From assembly GCA_025345505.1 (NCBI GenBank), contig JANVCC010000011.1, positions 14,055,928 through 14,119,927 on the forward strand: a stretch of DNA of 64,000 nt. The letters run 5' to 3'. This stretch comes from Todiramphus chloris collaris. Its lineage: Eukaryota; Chordata; Aves; Coraciiformes; Alcedinidae. Position 1 is the stretch's first letter. Each line of letters starts with the position of its first letter. Under the pieces are notes generated by a model. That model searched no databases and was not told the DNA's origin. It was given only the letters and a program-made list of their open reading frames with translations. The position numbers and the translations under genes are program-made. This document shows, one piece after another, positions 1 to 14,611 of the stretch.

Positions 1-2866
1 GAAAGGTCTATGAATAAAGAAAGAAAAAATGCCTTTCTTTGAGCCTTCTGGGAACATACAGATACTGCCCTGCTGATTCAGGCATATGAACAAGGTTCCT
101 ACCAGTGACATATTTCTGTCTTTATTTCTATGTGCAGTGCTTCTCTTGGCCTTACATTTCTTTCTCAATCATGTGATCTACTGGCTGAAAACTCTCAGTA
201 TCTTCAGATAAATCAAAAGTCATCTCTGCCTTGACTGCTCTGTATGATTATACAGACATACTGATTATGTATGAATAACCAGTGAAATGATTTTAAATTC
301 CAGGTGTAATTGTGCATACAGAGAGACTAAGTGCAACAGCTGCTGCAAAATAAATACACAAAATTCTCTGTGGATTCTATTAAATTCTGCAGGAAAGAAG
401 AACAAAATCCCTCAATGCCCTGATCGACAATTGGAACTCGCTCTCTGTCTTGATATGAACACAGTATTGCTCTTTCCTTGACAGTCACATATAGTTTCCT
501 AAATGGTAACACTCTCTTCAGATACTAAAACTATCCTAAAGCATCCCCTGATCATAGTAGTAAGCCTATATAATTTATATTTTCTTAAAAATCTGTTGAC
601 ACAAAGAGGAAATGCTTGAAAGAGAAGTTATTCATTCTGCTAAGCAAGATGCAATTGTTTTTTCCTGACCACTTTTTCTATTGTAAAACTGTAAAACCAG
701 AACATATGTTGTATTAAAAAATGTTTCTGGTTTTCATGTACTTAGGAAAGTGAATGCAGCAAGAGAAATAAACTATTTCTTTCACCGTTGTTCATTGGCT
801 GGCTTGCTTTTTAGTCTTATACTTGTCACAACCATTTTCAAAATAGCCAGACCCTGTACAAAAATAAAACAAACATAAAAACTCCCAGCATTTTCGTTTG
901 AATTGCTCTCTTTGTTACTAAAGACACTAAAGCAATTTGAAAACATACCTTTGAATTTAATCTGTTTCTTACTTTTCTTTATTAAAGCACCACTGATATG
1001 TATATTGGGGAGGGAGGAAATAAAAAAGAAAAAAAAAATGTGTTTATCTAGGAAGTTTTAGATCAACCTTGGATATTAATTCCTCATCTCTTCTACACCA
1101 CTGTTTGTCAGACAGAGAACGTTTGTGAAAAGCCAAAGACATATCACACCTGAGGGTGAAAAATCACATACTATATTTCTGTACAGGACCTTTAAATAAC
1201 CTCTCTTTAAAGAAACACTTGTCCACATCAGCACAGAGGAGCTGTTCTATCAGAGAGGAAAATTCCTTGTCAACCTTTTGAAAAATAATTTCTGTCTCTT
1301 CTTATACTCTGTTCACTTATGGGATCCCACATTCCCAAAAAACCTCTAAAAGGGATGGTAAGGAGAGAGAGAGTTAGAGAGATTTTTCTTCTAAAAGGCT
1401 TTTCTTGCACCCATTGATTTTGTCTCCTCTTCCTTTCTTGCCTTGGCAAGAATATAGAATATATTACATGTCTGGAAATATATGCCTAGAATATATAAAA
1501 ATAAAACAAAACTGTACCTTTTCCCTATTTTCATTGTAACCATAGATTATCACACTTATATCATGATCTATGGAAAAATCATTAATGAAACCGAATGGTT
1601 TATTTTAATTCCATTGTAATTAAAACCCATTTCAGGTTATCTTATCAAATGTTGTCAGTAACATTAATTCGCTTGGTATTTCTAATCTTCTGACAAATTT
1701 TCATTAAAATAAAAGGATTTCCAGGGAGTAAATATTAAGAATTACCAGGTTAAAGAAAAGGGAAGCTGAAGCCACAACAATCACAGACATGAAGTATCAT
1801 TAAAAATGACTTCCAGATACAGAATTATGTTCTGATGGACTCAGGAACCTTTTCTAAATAGCCCAGCTGAAAACCAAATCCCACATACACCCCCTACCCA
1901 GTTCTCTGAACTCATGGAACAGATACCAGTCTAACACCCGTATCATTCAAGTAATGCCCCAACAAAATATGGGAAGATAATATTTAATTATTCCCATTAA
2001 GGAGGTAAGTCAGAAAAATGAGTCCTAAAATCAAAACTAAAAACAAACTGACAAAACTTGTTTTTTAATTCTACCAAAAGAAGCCAAAAGATTATTGTTC
2101 TGTCTTCCATCTTCTTCACACTTCATGGTCTATAATACGCAGAATTAATTTTACCTTGCATTCCAAAACATATTATTTTCAGATTCCAAGGCAGTCAACA
2201 GTGCTGTCTAATACACAGCATATTAATTACTTAGACACAATTTATTAAGATAAAATCTTTGCTTTCTAAGACACTGAAGTGTAATTAAAACTGATTATGA
2301 AAATAATTGTATTCTGAAGGCACTTGTTTTCTTACCCTTAATTTCTGTAGAAACAACTAAATTTAATAAGACTGTGAAATGCACTGATGGCATTACATGA
2401 AATCAATTAGGACTCACAAAGGATACTATTAAACTCTTAGTGTAGCTTTCATTTCAAGCTGCAACCTCTGAGGGCTAAGCTCAGTGGCCTAGCAGAACAG
2501 TGATTTACTACCATGTAAGAGAAAGAATCCCCATTTTCCAGACTGCAGAATTTCTCTGGCAGCACTTACAGTTCTTATTTTACTAAATAAACAAATAAGC
2601 ACACACATGAATTTTTTCCCTCTAAAACATGGGTCTTAAGCAGTACTCACATTGCACAGAGCTGCTGACAGATCATATTGACTCAAAATATTTTAAAACA
2701 TCTATTCCAATATGTCAATATATTCTAAGAGTCATAAAACTTGTCAGAAGAAATAAAGATGATGGTCAGGGTCCAGCTCTGTAATATTCAGCTCCATAGC
2801 AGCTGGTAACTAAAAGTGGTTAGCATCTGAGTAAGGAGAGGAGACATCAGACTGCCTACTGTTTCT

Positions 2867-2926
2867 TATATCTATATCTCTCTATAATATATATCTATAT
2901 ATAGCTATAATATAGAAATATTAGTT
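2867..2926. repeat. AT-rich TATATCTA tract
   Basis: It contains irregular TATATC, TATAAT and ATATAG units. No other feature is seen around it. Confidence 0.85.
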
Positions 2927-4473
2927 GTAGAAAATAATTCAATTTCTTATACGGTTACTCTTTACTATTAAGAAAGTTTCAGACTCCTGCAGAAAGACTG
3001 AAATATAGAGTACTCTATAAGTTCCCCACTATAAGGAGATAATGTGATTAAAATAAAGCCGCTGCAGAAAAACTGTAATACAACAGGAACTATAACTAGA
3101 GGTAATATAAGAATAGAAAGTAATATCAATAAACTATTACAATGGAGTTTCAACAACATTGGGAAGAAACTATGTAACTCTAGTTCTGTTCCTCAGGATA
3201 ATGCAAATATAAATAAATAATGAAATTCCAGACCCCAATTCAGCAAATTCAGACAACGTTAGACTCACTCAGTTCGACAGAACTCATTATGTCTTTGATA
3301 TAGAAGTATTACAGAGAAAATCCTAACTCCACTGAGATGAATGGCTAACCTTCAACTGACTTCAAAGGGAACAGGGTGTTCTGTGATAGTTCTACCTCAA
3401 TTCTTCTTTGGACAAATTTCAAAGATAAAAATTCTTTGCTGTAGAAAAGCTAACCCTTCAAACAACAATTGTGGACAATATGCCTGTCTCCACTCTGTTA
3501 AAAATACACCAAAACTTGAAGTCTGGGAGTGTGAAGGTCTGACTATTCCGCTACAAAAAGCCATGACAAAAGTGGATATACCTGAAATTTTGTGTGCTTA
3601 TATGCAGTTCTGTCAGATTCATCCAAATCTAAATTCTAAATAGTTCAAGATTTGCAATGTTTTATTTCTCATCAATAAACTTTGGAAACTATCAGGTGTT
3701 TACATTAAAAAGACATTTCATTTGGCTTGTGACTTATTTTTTATTCATTGTCATGCAAATATTCTCTATATATTCTAGATAATTTATCCAAGGTCTGGGG
3801 AGATGCATTTCTTTTCCTTAAGATGTCTACCCGTTCTCAAATCACTTTCCAAATTTTAGTATGAATGTATAACTGATACCATTTTACATGATGATTCAGA
3901 CTTATTTCAATTCATGCAAACAAATCCATAACGGTCGTTAAAGGAAATATACCTCTATATTTTTTATTATTTAACAAAAAAAATTATTTTAAATGATCTT
4001 GTATAAACAGACATGATAAACACTGAACAGTCTTGTATGTGGCAGCACAATGAGATTTTGAAACATCAAGGTTCCTCAGTACTATTCTATTTGCAGAAAG
4101 AACCAGGCTCACCTTTTAAAATCATTCATTTCCACCTAGCTGCTGTTATTTTTGAATAGGAGGCCTAAATATAAATAAAAGCCTGATTAATACCAACTTG
4201 AACTCTTGTCAGCTCAAGGCTTACAGTCATGACTGCATTTGACACAATAATCACCATCATATCTTAAGACCGAAATCTGGCTGGCAGTCCTTGACTTAGT
4301 TCTGCTTTATCCCATTAGCTGAAAAATTGCATCCCAGCTCATCTCCCATGAAATATATGTACATTTAGAGCTTTTCCCATGTTAAAGGACATGGCAAAGT
4401 ATCCTAAAATACTGACTCAATAACCATTTTCTTTTTCATGTATCCATCTCTGGTAAATAGAATTTGAGGGAGG

Positions 4474-4537
4474 GAAAAACAAAACAAAACAAAATTAATA
4501 AAAACAAAACAAAACAATACAAAACAAACAAAAAAAC
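4474..4537. repeat. (AAAAC)n low-complexity tract
   Basis: An irregular array of AAAAC and CAAA units ends in a C run (AACCCCCC). It resembles a decayed poly-A, but no retrocopy body is recognised next to it. Confidence 0.9.
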
Positions 4538-4840
4538 CCCCCACACATATGAAAATGATCTTGCAAGAAATAACTTATTCATGACACAGAGGGATAAGTG
4601 TTCAGAAAAGTGAAGACATAACTACAGATATTTTTCCAGATTAACACTTTTGAAAAGAAAATTTAAAAATAATTCCAGGCTTTAGTTTTACTATCTATTT
4701 ATTAACAGTAGAAGAATGCAACTTTTGCTTGTGGTATGGTTAAAGAAACTTTCAATAAGAACTTTTGATCCTGAGAAAAATCAATAGAAAGCATTAAAAG
4801 ACATCAACACATAGTTGTTCAATTCCATAAATTTGGTCAG

Positions 4841-5150
4841 AATCACAGAATGTTTGAACTTGGAAGAGATCTTTTGAGATCCAACACCCCCTGCTCAAGA
4901 AGAATTCCCAGTTACCAGGACTGTATACAGACAACTTTTGAGTACCTCCAAGGATGAAGACTCCACAGCTTCCCTGAGCAGATTAGACACCACTCACATC
5001 ACTCAGTCAACCTCACATCAAGAAGGTGTTTCCTAATGTTCAGAGGGACCTTTCTGTGTTTCACTTTGTGCCCATTGCCACTTGTCCTGTCACTGGGCAC
5101 TACTGGAAGGAGCCTGGGTCTGTCCTCTTTGCACCCTCCAGACATCCCAT
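4841..5150 (-). mobile_element. CR1 LINE 3' fragment
   Basis: The plus strand begins AATCACAGAATG and continues with the reverse complement of the CR1 3' region, including ACTCCACAGCTTCCCTGAGC, a degraded TTTCCTAATGTTCAG, and CCACTTGTCCTGTCACTGGG. It is diverged and 5'-truncated; the boundary near 5150 is approximate. It has the same orientation as DMD. Confidence 0.85.
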
Positions 5151-6500
5151 CCCAGGTTCAGAGAAAGCACATCCCAAACCCAGAATGCTGTTAACTACCT
5201 AAGAACACATGGGACATGTTGACAAATCATGAGGTGATGTCCCCTGTGCTCTGTGTTATACCAAAGAATTCCCATGGATGAAGCACAAACATCTTGGTAC
5301 CTAAATGTTGGACAGACATCTGGGACATGCAAGAGCACATAGGTAAATGAAACTGGTCAAAATAAAAGTCACCTTCCCATCCCATAAGATCTGGTATTGA
5401 GCTCTGTTACACTGTCACTATACCAGTGCATTATGATTTCATACAAGAATATCTGTATCACTAAATGATTCCCTATTTCATGTTTTTCTCTTTGTTCAGA
5501 AAAGTCATGGCTTAATTTTTCTAATAAAGTATGTAAGAACAGCATGCAAAGCTTGAGAGGAAAGTTTCTATTTTATCAGAGACCTGTATACATAAAGTGG
5601 AATAGAAATGTGAAACCCAATGTATGTACACCAGGAATCACAAGAAAATAACTGAGTATCAAGAGGTGGTATTAATTGTGATCATGCAGACAATGTCCCA
5701 TTATTTGTCTTGGATTTTTTTCAGATTTCAATTTTTCAAGCTCTACTCTAGTAGTAGAAAGGACTTCCAGAAATTAGATTAGAACAACTGTGTTAAGAGT
5801 TCATGGGAAGAAAAAGAATGTAAAAACTCTTTAAAAATAGAAACAGGTTCTCTCACAAGAATTGTAAGAAAGCAAAATATCTTAACTTTCTTAACCTCAT
5901 GTAAACATTGGAGATGGCTGCCTTGTGTTGTAAATAATAAAAAAATAAATTCAACTGATACTAACACATTTATTAGGTATGCTTTAGTGGACTACAGACA
6001 ACTCATTAACCTTCCTTTTAAAAAGGCAACCAAATAAGTGTATAAGTGCATTAGTAAAAAAAAAAAAAAAAGAAATCTGCAGAATTCCTTGATCTCCTTA
6101 ATTTCATTCTGCTCTTGAAGTGAGGTACACAAACAGAACTGAATATAAAATAGTAATAAACATGCAGAAATGCTGTATTTGAATAGTCTTTCTCAAAAAT
6201 TCCACATTTCGTAGTAGCCATAGATCTCTAAATTTCCATACTTTACTGAGTGATTCGTATGTATGGTACAGTCTGTCTTTAACTAAAGTGTAAAACATAT
6301 ATATATATAAAAGTATAAATACTGAACAGTCAAGGAAATAAGTAGATATTTTTAAATCCACATGACATTACCATAACACATTGTTTTTACAGGTCTTTAA
6401 TATGTTTATGTGCTAGTTTGATTTCCTATATTAACTTCTGTAATTCTTTCTCGATTACATGTACTTCTGACCTAAAAAAAGACCATTATCTGCTATCCAG

Positions 6501-6548
6501 TACCTGCAATATGGTTAAGTTATAGTTGATACCTGCAATATAGTTAAT
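6501..6548. repeat. 29-bp-period imperfect tandem duplication
   Basis: TACCTGCAATATGGTTAA at 6501 recurs as TACCTGCAATATAGTTAA at 6530, with one mismatch in 18. Confidence 0.9.
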
Positions 6549-9061
6549 AACATTCAGCCTCGATTACTTTCAATTGTTAAATATTTCTAATTAGAACTGT
6601 ACTTTCAAATCAGATCTCTACGTGATTGTTTAATGGGTCACAGCTTATTTAGAATGACAATCTGAAGAGTGGTTTATTTATCTTACTAATTTTAGTGGTC
6701 CCAAATATCAAGTAGTGACATTCTTCTAATAAATCTACTATGACTAGTTCATTTAACCCAGTCTGAGCTAAGCACATTATACATGTAGTAAACTGCTGAT
6801 GACACCACATGAACATGTCATTATGTTCAACAATCTGTAGTATTTATAATTAGCTAAATTTTACCCCACCATAATCAGACGATGCCCAAACAAATATATA
6901 TCTAGAAGGAGAAGCTGCCTATAAAGATTATATATCTATCTATACAAACACAGAAGTGTTGAGTTTTATCACTAGAAACAGGAATGAAATTGGGAATGGG
7001 TGCTGAAAAAGTTTTCTGCTTTCATGTGTAAATATACAAGGCAGACTTGCAAAATTTTGCTAAAGAAACCTCTTTAAATTTAAAAACCTTTTAAAATAAA
7101 TAAATTAAATGAGACAAAACTGAGATTAAGAACATATAATGTAGTCAATGTAAATAACATTGAACCCTCAGCATTAGGAGCCTATCCTATCCCAAGGGAA
7201 CAGCACTAGGTGTTATCCAGTGCATTGATTAACCATTATGAAAAGGGTGTGAAGAGCAGGAGAGTATCAAACCTATGAAGGACTATTAATAATTCCAGAT
7301 GGAACAAATTATCAGGAATGTGATATAAAGAGATCCAATGTATATATCCAAAATAGCAGACAATACAAGATTTAAACTCAGTAAACACTGGTGGTTCTGA
7401 AGTAGCTGTAGTCTTGAAGGAATTTAGCATTTAAAATCAAGACTGTTATCTTAATGAAGATGTCAATACATACCAGCATCTGAAAGATTGCTAGTATAAA
7501 TATATAAATATTATGTCCGTCTTTAACTCACTCTCCTGATCCTGGCATGGGTACCTCACCCCAGAACAAAAAAGAGTAACATCAGACATAAAATGACTAA
7601 AGCAGTGATGTGATGTGAAAACCAATTTAGCCAGAGCAAAATTTAATACAAGTGTTCCATGCTTCTACTTTTGTTTTCCCCAACATGAAAAGAATAAACA
7701 GTGACAAGTGGTCCACAGCTCCACACGATCAGTACAGCATAGAAAGGAATGGTGTCACCAAAGACAGATCTTGGACTAAAACCACACTCTGAAATTTACA
7801 GGTCAGTGACTACAAAAATAAATTTACCCTTTTGGAATCAGTAAAGGTATATGGTTCATAATAGAGCAATAGACACTATTAGTAATTAATTCACATAGCT
7901 GAAGCATCAATGTCAGACATGCTCTGAGCACCAAGAACTCCTGGAATTTTCTGAACTGTTTACCATTACTGATAATAAACAGCAGCATTTCTTTCAGATT
8001 AAAAAAAAATCAAATAACAAAAATAGCAGAAAGTAGGAGATGGGTGTTGTAATCTTGGCATGTTAGGTAATTTCAAGAAATTTGAGTTTACCACATACTG
8101 TGTCAAGTGGACAAATGGAATCTCAAAAATATGTAGCACATTTTAAAGAGATAAAGAAAATACTTTTCTTTATCTTTCTTTACCAACAAAAAATGGACCT
8201 ATATAATTCATTGCCAGAAGACACTTGTGCTTAAGCAGATACGTAGCAGATACATAACTGATTATATATCTTGCACAAAGGAAGAATCTGCAGATCTGCC
8301 ATCTGAAGTGATAATTCCAAGAACTATTATTCCTTATCATATGCAGGAGATAATATTTTTTACAGTTTGAAGAAGATGTAATGCTTAGCAGCTGGGAAAG
8401 AGCTCCCCTTATTTAAATTCATCAGGGAATGTAGATCAGTACAGTTAAATTTGGGGTGCTGGTCAAAATGTAATTGATACTGGATACTAGCCAACATGAA
8501 CACACTGATCTTTTAAAAAATTCCTTGCTTACTGTTTCCCCCTTTATGTACCTGTATCAGATAAGATAAAGAGCTCTGTCCTCAAGATTTACCAGTTTAA
8601 TCTCACATTTCCTCAATGATTTCTCACCACCCCTATTTTATGACATTCAAAAGAATTATATTGCTAATTCTGTTGCTTTCCCATCTACTCTCAGTACTGC
8701 CACTTCCCCTGGTCTCTGCCTTAGCCAATAAGTCACAACCATCAACCTCTTGCAGTGCTGACGATTCATTGTCATTTATCAATTTCTTTGTGAGTTTATC
8801 TGGAAACGGTGTGGTTGAAATTTCATTCATAGTTAAAACACAGCTGTACAACAGAAGTGAAGCATCACCGTTGTCAAACTGACACATTTGGTGGTAACTT
8901 CCAAAGACAGATGAAAAAGTTAATAGGCAGACTGGATTACCCTCTCAGTTTCAAGCATGACTGACAAGTCAGTGAAGAGGGAGGCTTACACTTGCCTGCA
9001 CAGCAGCTGATCAGAAGTTAAATAATCACGAAGTATGAAAGCTTGCATAGCAAGGAAATGG

Positions 9062-9088
9062 GGTGTGTGTGTGTGTGTGTGTGTGTGG
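9062..9088. repeat. (TG)n microsatellite
   Basis: There are about 13 GT/TG units after GGAAATGGGG in intron 54. Confidence 0.97.
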
Positions 9089-12000
9089 AATATCCATAGA
9101 AAACACTGGGGAAAGCAAAACAAGGCTATCACAAGAATAATAATGAAAACAAACAATTACAACTAAGGTCAAATTACTTTTTGTTGTCACTCTGCTAGTC
9201 CATCAGCTTTATTAATTCCTGTTCAGCTGTTTGTTTTAAAGGACATGAAGCCTGATAAGAAGCCTATTGAGGGGAAAGGAAAGACATTCATTTGTTGCAA
9301 TAATCTATGGATGAGGTCAATAATCAGTTTGTTACCAGTTTGTTAATTTATCTGTGAACTAATAGGAAATAGATTTAAGCTTGGACTTTCAGGGCAAAGG
9401 GCATTAGCTTCTGTTCTTGTTCAAGTAGAGACTAAAACTCTAATTACTTCAGAAAAATCTCACCTTTGAGAAAAAGAACAACACATTTGTCTTAATCTTC
9501 AAATGGTGTAAGAACAAAAATTGACATTTCTGCTCTTTCTCTCACAAAACCAGGCTTATCTATGTCTTCTTTAGTACCTTGCTCCTTCTGCACCTCCCGT
9601 GGATGCAAGAGTATGAGATATCTCAAATGGAGTGATTTTTCAAGATGTCCATATTAAACTCAGATTATAGTTCAAGTTAATACATGAAACAGCTCTCCCT
9701 TTAGAATTCTGTGCCATAAAATTTTTAATGTGTTTGTCCCATTCAATTTCACTATAACATGAGAACTGTTATCATTTTCATCAGAAAAAAATAAACAGCA
9801 TTTAACACACAGTAAATGTGAGGAAAGCAGCAGGATTCTATTTTGCTCAGGACAAAAATACAAACCAAAAATGAGGAAAAAAAAGTGGAAAGAGTAACTG
9901 TCTGAGAAGTAAGGAATGGTCTTCTAGACATTCTATTTTCACTTTTCCTGCTTAGTTTTAATTACTAACTTGCTCTCACTTTTTGAAGCTGAAGACCTCT
10001 TTGTTAAAGGCCAGTGCTCTTCTCCTGTTTAACTGACTATATTGAAATCTTTAACATTAGATTACAGTTAACCAAAACCACTACTCTACCAATCAGTTGA
10101 ATAAGTGGTGTCTAAGAAACTTCAGGAAGATGCTTGTGGGACAGACAAGTTGAAAAAAAAAAACCCCATTAATTTAAGAACAGCACCACCTTTCTCTTTG
10201 AGGTAATTTCTGTTTGTCTGTGAGAAGACTCAGCAGAACTACATATAATCTATAGCCTACAGATGTATCTATTCAAGTGGTTGGAGCATTAAGTTTATTA
10301 ATACTGATATTAACAGTTTTAAGAAACATGTCCCTGAAATCACAGGGACCCATAGATCCTTTTAGTGGTGTACTATATTACTGATTCTATACTCTCCTGA
10401 AATATCCCAAGAACTCTCTCATTTTTTTTAATCCTCAAAGAGCTTCTCAAAAAATCACAAGAATATGTTCACAAAGGTGGAAATGATGAATCAGACCATA
10501 TTCTGGGTAACTCCTTTTCAGTTCATCCTACCAGCATTTTGAAAGCACTGAAAATCCAAGACTGTCCCCTCACAAAGTAAACCACAAATATTCAGTACCC
10601 TCAGTTGACTTTTCATCTTGGATCCACACACTGGTGTCAGTACTGTACAGAAAGTACGGTCAACTGAGAGGAGAAAAAAGGTGAAAACTAGAATATGTCT
10701 CAGATGACTTTCAAGATCTCCTATTTATAGAAGCTTCATCTGGCATTTTTATTTATGTCTTTTTATACATTTTTTCACATATATGGCTGAAATTTCATCA
10801 TTCTTAGGGGCATTAGGAACTAAAAATAACAAAGCAATATTAACTGATGTTATCAGCAATAAGCTTGAGGTTATATTTTGTACATAAATATTTGTTTGAG
10901 ACTGTAGGCAGTTAGTAGAAAGTCTTTCAAGCAGGTAACCTCTCTTTTTTCTATCATTATAAAACAATCTCTCTCCCCCAAATGACCTTTAAGGTGTACT
11001 TTTAAGTATGAATCTGTTAAGGGGTGATATTTAACCAAGTCAAGCATAAACCAATAAATATCTCAACTTAAACTTAGAGCATCTAAACCTTGCCAGAGTA
11101 GTAATCACACCCTTATTATATTCCTTTCTTGATGGTGTGCTAGTTTGTTTAAAATAATAGCAACAGAATGGAATGAAGAAAACAAAAAAACACTTTAATC
11201 CTTTATCTGAAAACAAGTCTTAGGAAACTTCAAAGATACCCATATTTTAAACACAAAAGCCTTAACATTCTTGCATCACAAACAGCTAATAAAGATTTTT
11301 TTTCTTTAGAGTATGCCAATGCTAGTAACTCTGCTGGAGAGCAACTTCTGAGAAGCATAGAGTGTTGTACTGACAATGTGAAACAAATTAGTTTCATGAA
11401 AATTAAAGGGTTCTTGTATCCTTTTGTCTAATGGGAAAGACATTAGGACCTCATATAAAATTCAGATTTTCCAGGCAAATTCTGGATTAAATGCTTTTTT
11501 GAAAGCTTTTTTTCTCCTCCTTTTTAAAAGAGTAGTCAATAGACCTACTTTGGTTCTTCAGAAAAACACTCTGACATAAAATTATTTGCTCCTTAACATG
11601 ATCTTGGGTGTGACACTTGAGACTGCAGAGCCTCACTTTCATTCAACTTGACTAGTTTTACTAAGTAAAAATACTTAAAGTCCGTATAGAATGAAAACAA
11701 TCAAAGTTCTCAAAGACAGCATGTGACAAACACCTAGACTGAAAATTTACTTTTTAAAAGAATAGAGGCAACAAACATAAACATGTATCATCAACATTTG
11801 TCATGAAACAAAATAATTGTCATACAATTACAATGTTTTTCATCAGTCTTTTAAATTTTAAATTAGTATCTGTTGTTAAGCTGGTGCAAAAGACAAGCCT
11901 TCAGCATGACGTATTGGTTGGATAAAATTGTATAGATGGTATTCTTATAGCAAGCAACCACTGATAAGAAAAGTCTTTCTGCTCAAAGACCAAACCTAGA

Positions 12001-14093
12001 TTATGACCTTTTCATAATTACTGCTATATTAAGCATTTACATATGAAACAGATATACATCATACTTTTGTACTGTTTATGTCAATTTCTTTGGGCATTTG
12101 CATTTCTTACTGTCCCAATGACCTGCAAAATCAAGTTGTTTGAACAAATGGAGAATCAACTCCATTCTTAGATAAACAGGGGAGTTGGTATCTCAAACCT
12201 TTCAAATAGGTTGTCTAGAAACTCAGCTCCTTGACACTACCTCTCTAGCTCCATGCAACTTAAACTAATAACAACATAAATCTAATGATATTGACTTGCC
12301 ACTGCCTATACCCTGTAGTAAGGAAACAACAAAAGTTACTTGTTAGGTTTTGATGGGTGTGTGTCCCCTGTATCATACCACAGGAGCCAAAAAAAGCATC
12401 TTGAGCAGTGAAAGCACTTAACACTTACTGTACAGCCCAAGGTCCATTGAACTTGAGGATGGGAACCAGTAGGCAATGCAAATATTTGAAGATGTCTGCT
12501 AGACAGTGATGGAGTGCTACCCAATTTTCAGAGTACATTATGTAATTGTCCCAATATATGCTCCACTTAAAAAAGATCTAAGTCTCTTTTACTTTAATAT
12601 TTAAGTTTGTGAAATTTAAGCACATTTGGTGGATTCCCAGGAAAGGAACAAATTTAAGCAAATGTTTAGGTTTTATATGGTAATTCACATAAAATATTAG
12701 TGCTCACAAAAGGAGGGAGCAACATAATACAACCATAACAAACATTTTTATATATAGTAATTTTCTAATGGCTGCTTCCTTCACTGTATTTTTTTTCTCT
12801 TGAGAACAATTTAGTTCATGTGTTAGATTTATTTTTGTTAATGCAAGTAATATAATTTGCTTTCTCCTTAATTGCCTCTGCTTAAATAGTATAGTTTTTT
12901 CTTAGGAAGGCAACACTTCTAAAGAGAAGAGGAAGAGATGTGTATACAAGTCACTCTGGGTTTTGCCCAACTGATCAGTCCATGTGCTTTTTAATGTATC
13001 TTTGCCCTAACAACATAAACAAAAATTAAAAAGTGATGAGTGATAAAAAAGTGATGAAACCATCAAGCACTCACCAACTTGGCAATAAAAGGAGTTAGAA
13101 TGTTATTTGTTACTGTTCTGTTTTATAACATTGAACTATAAGGCAAAGGGTAAACATACACCAATCAGCTGCAAATCTACTTATGCAAAACAAAACACAA
13201 ACTGGCAGATGTTGCCTTAATGACTAAAGTATTTGCTTTCACTGAACTATTACCAATAGGCAAAGTGGAATTTCTTGCTGCTTGCCTGCCTGTTGTTTCA
13301 CTAATCTGGTTCATGGAAAAGGAAATTTCACATTTTTTACACTGACACACAATTCCCTTATTTATGGCAGGTTAGGGGAAAACCAGTTCAAAACACTGTA
13401 AGCCATTCTTCAGTTTAGTAATAAAATATCCATAAAATAACATGGCTATTTACATTAAGGATACAGGGAGAAGAAACCAGTACTTTTTGCAGAGTATTTC
13501 CTCTCTGCACTCAAGATATGTATAAACAGTGATAAGACTATTTCTAAAATACTGGAGAAATGGTCAAGACTATTACTTGGAATATATTTCTACATCACTG
13601 TGTGGTCGCCAAGTCACCAGAACACTACTTACTCATGGTCTAGATGGAAATACTACACATGGATATATCTGAAATCATTGCATACCCTTCTCAGTGGAGA
13701 ACTAGCCTTTCTTGACACTTGTGACAACCAGGTCATATGACTACTTTCTACTGAGTAGATATTCTCTTGCAGTTCAAGATGCCCCAAAAAATAAAGAAAC
13801 AATTTGTTTTGCTCTATGTAATAATCTGAAAGCTGAAGCACAAACACGAAGAAGAACAAAATGAAAAAGCTCAAAAACCAAGAATAAATTGGCATTTAAG
13901 TCATCCAATGATTCATGGACACCATTTCCTCTTTCCACAGAGCTGCTTAACAAAAGGAATCTAGAAGGTTCTTTCAAGATTGTGGATGTTGTCTACCTGG
14001 ACTTCATTAAAACCTTCAACACTGTTTCCCACAGAGTTCTTATGAAAAAAATGGCAGCTTGTGGCTTGGATGGACATATGCTCTGCTGGATAA

Positions 14094-14611
14094 TGAAGGG
14101 GAGAGTCAGGCGGTGTACATGGCACAGGGGGGGAGCGGGGCACAGAATCTATTAGTCTTGATATATTTTAAGCTTGACTTCCTGCACCTGGCGTTAAGAA
14201 TAACCCATTGTGTGAAGGCCGCCTCGAAACCGGTTAAAGTGGGTAGAAGATCTGGAAAGATACCAGCCATCAACTGCGGCTGCGTCGATCGTGGGGTCAA
14301 ATATCGGACAACTGAGGAAGACTACTTACTTCCTCCCGAAGACCCCGGCCGCGACCACCTGTCTGGAATGCGCATGCGCCAGCTGCAGGAGGAGACTTCT
14401 CGGAAATAATTATAATAGCCACACCAATTCTCAGAACTAATTGCACTAATCCCTCCCTTGTTAATGCATATGTATCAATGCTTTCAATAAATGACTGTAA
14501 GGTGCAGGGGCAGGTATGCATGTTAGGAGGAGCGATCCCCCATGCATCCAGTGCCGTCAATAAAGAATATCTGCTGCTAAAGAAATTGGAGAATTGTCCT
14601 TTTTGGAATCA
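14094..14611 (+). mobile_element. Solo LTR inserted in the CR1 element
   Basis: This 518-bp block has no CR1 similarity and sits in the middle of the CR1 coding region. It begins TGAAGGGGAG and ends TTTTGGAATCA, so it has the TG...CA ends of a retroviral LTR. It is flanked by ATAA at 14090-14093 and again at 14612-14615. Removing the block and one ATAA restores a continuous CR1 alignment (CTGGATAAACCACTGTCTGG). AATAAA signals lie at 14486 and 14559, which gives the orientation. The 4-bp duplication fits class I (gammaretrovirus-like) elements better than ERVL or ERVK, but I cannot name the family. No internal genes are present. Confidence 0.8.
14369..14380. promoter_or_regulatory. NRF1-like palindromic motif in the solo LTR
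   Basis: TGCGCATGCGCC contains the perfect palindrome GCGCATGCGC (14370-14379). It matches the NRF1 binding consensus (YGCGCAYGCGCR) except at the last base. It lies in the GC-rich part of the LTR, about 115 bp before the first AATAAA, where an LTR promoter could sit. Function is inferred only. Confidence 0.4.

Noticed and set aside
8616..8882. An 88-codon plus-strand frame with a hydrophobic, signal-peptide-like N terminus
   Set aside because: A similar-length frame is open on the opposite strand, there is no recognisable domain, and there is no promoter or splice context. It is a chance frame in intron 54.
14059..14409. A 116-codon frame running from CR1 into the inserted block
   Set aside because: It begins in a shifted CR1 frame and continues into LTR sequence. 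It is a composite chance frame, not a retroviral gene.
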